NCBI GenBank assembly: GCA_041677365.1 | Contig: JBAYQC010000081.1 | Coordinates: forward strand, 1 to 6,571 | Source: UBA2289 sp041677365 | Lineage (GTDB): Bacteria; Bacillota_I; Bacilli_A; Izemoplasmatales; Hujiaoplasmataceae | DNA length: 6,571 nt | Direction: 5' to 3' | Part shown: positions 5,860 to 6,571 of the stretch, in pieces | Layout of the letters: each line of letters opens with the position of its first letter | Numbering within the stretch: the first letter of the stretch is position 1 | Program-made: the position numbers and the translations under genes | Notes under the pieces: model-generated | The model's input: only the letters and a program-made list of their open reading frames with translations | Database searches by the model: none | What the model was told of the DNA's origin: nothing

Positions 5860-6571
5860 GAAAGATTTAGTTGTAATCGGTGGGGGACCAGCAGGTCTGA
5901 GTGCTTGCTTAGTGGCTAAAGAATCCGGAATGGAAGTAGCGCTTTTTGAAAGAAGTTTTCGTTTAGGTGGACAATTGATTAAACAAACACATAAGTTTTT
6001 TGGTTCAAAATCTCAATATGCTCGAACTAGAGGAATTGATATTGCTGAGATTTTAATAAATAAGTTAGAAGCTTACAAAATAGACCTTTATTTGAATGCG
6101 ACAGTTGTTGGGTTGTATAAAGATAACATTATAACAGTTTATCAGGATAACGAGTACTTTAAAGTCAAAGCTAAAGCAATCGTTATCGCTACAGGAGCAA
6201 GTGAAAAAGCACTTGCTTTTGAAAATAATGATCTTCCGGGAATATATGGTGCTGGTGGAGTTCAAACGTTGATGAACATCCACGGTGTCTTACCTGGTAA
6301 AGAAGTGGTTATGGTTGGTAGCGGTAATATTGGCCTAATTGTCAGTTATCAATTAATTCAAGCAGGAGTTAAAGTTAAAGCTTTAATTGAAGCTGCGGAT
6401 AATATTGGTGGTTATCAAGTTCATGCTTCTAAACTAAGAAGACTGGGAGTTGAAATCATTACCAATACCACTATAAAAAAAGCTATCGGTGAAAGTAAAC
6501 TAGAAAAGATTGTAACTGTTAAATTAGATAAGAACTGGAAAGAAATTCCTGGTACAGAGGAAGAAATCACC
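5852..6571 (+). CDS. NAD(P)/FAD-dependent oxidoreductase, HcnB / D-hydroxyproline dehydrogenase alpha-like (3' truncated by window end)
   Basis: Only the first 240 codons are present, and the frame is open to the last base; relatives are roughly 400-480 residues. An N-terminal Rossmann fold binds FAD through GGGPAG (10-15), with E33 ending the second beta strand. RLGGQL (37-42) and IVIATGASEK (110-119) are typical of the pyridine-nucleotide-disulfide oxidoreductase superfamily. A second dinucleotide motif, GSGNIG (156-161), starts an inserted NAD-binding-like domain. No CxxxxC redox disulfide is seen in this part, so it is not a thioredoxin reductase or lipoamide dehydrogenase. Together with the preceding 2Fe-2S subunit this is the HcnA-HcnB pair layout; those complexes need a third, DAO-type flavin subunit, expected downstream. 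The 8-nt overlap with the previous gene suggests translational coupling. The substrate (proline, hydroxyproline, sarcosine, glycine or an opine) cannot be decided here. Confidence 0.85.
   Translation, partial: MIEKDLVVIGGGPAGLSACLVAKESGMEVALFERSFRLGGQLIKQTHKFFGSKSQYARTRGIDIAEILINKLEAYKIDLYLNATVVGLYKDNIITVYQDNEYFKVKAKAIVIATGASEKALAFENNDLPGIYGAGGVQTLMNIHGVLPGKEVVMVGSGNIGLIVSYQLIQAGVKVKALIEAADNIGGYQVHASKLRRLGVEIITNTTIKKAIGESKLEKIVTVKLDKNWKEIPGTEEEIT

Noticed and set aside
6065..6283. 72-residue open frame on the minus strand
   Set aside because: It is antisense to the FAD oxidoreductase, which is supported by Rossmann motifs, a Shine-Dalgarno and overlap with the preceding gene. The Cys/Phe-rich translation looks like noise.
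1..6571. Mobile elements, CRISPR arrays, tRNA or rRNA genes, toxin-antitoxin or defence genes
   Set aside because: I saw no transposase or recombinase motifs, no regularly spaced repeats, and no tRNA-like or rRNA-like segment; coding sequences occupy nearly the whole window and all have housekeeping or metabolic identities.

Overview
The window comes from an AT-rich, low-GC Gram-positive bacterium (Bacillota in the broad sense). The evidence is the strongly A/T-biased codon use, purine-rich Shine-Dalgarno sites, sigma-A-like promoters, a cre-like CcpA operator, and a MocR-type PdxR next to pdxS-pdxT. TGA is a normal stop codon (alr, pdxR and the 2Fe-2S gene end with it) and TGG encodes Trp, so this is not a Mycoplasma-type code. 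I cannot place it more precisely; Erysipelotrichia-like or Acholeplasma/Izemoplasma-like lineages would fit as well as Clostridia or Bacilli.

Layout. (1) Positions 1-127 are a leader with a perfect 12-bp inverted repeat lying between a good Shine-Dalgarno sequence and the serS start. (2) serS (128-1405) and alr (1406-2506) are directly abutted on the plus strand. (3) A compact hairpin with T-runs on both sides separates the convergent ends of alr and pdxT. (4) pdxS-pdxT lie on the minus strand (3973 down to 2523) and encode the two subunits of the DXP-independent PLP synthase. (5) A 109-bp divergent intergenic region carries overlapping promoters and two dyad elements. (6) pdxR (4083-5486) encodes a GntR/aminotransferase chimera. 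(7) A short regulatory region has a cre-like operator between the -35 and -10 zones of a promoter. (8) A 102-residue [2Fe-2S] protein (5551-5859) overlaps by 8 nt a pyridine-nucleotide-disulfide-type FAD oxidoreductase (from 5852), which runs off the window end.

How the parts fit. pdxS, pdxT and pdxR form a self-contained PLP synthesis and sensing module. Alr, encoded next to it, is a PLP enzyme, so PLP supply and a PLP consumer are adjacent. The last two genes resemble the gamma and alpha subunits of HcnABC / D-hydroxyproline dehydrogenase / opine oxidase-type amine dehydrogenases. The cre-like site suggests they are catabolic and glucose-repressed. Their substrate cannot be read from the window; the missing DAO-type catalytic subunit would be expected just downstream.

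Nothing here is a clearly new system. The points most worth a second look are the hairpin-separated ribosome binding site of serS, a serS of a divergent sequence type fused operonically to alr, the operator architecture between pdxS and pdxR, and the truncated catabolic dehydrogenase operon.
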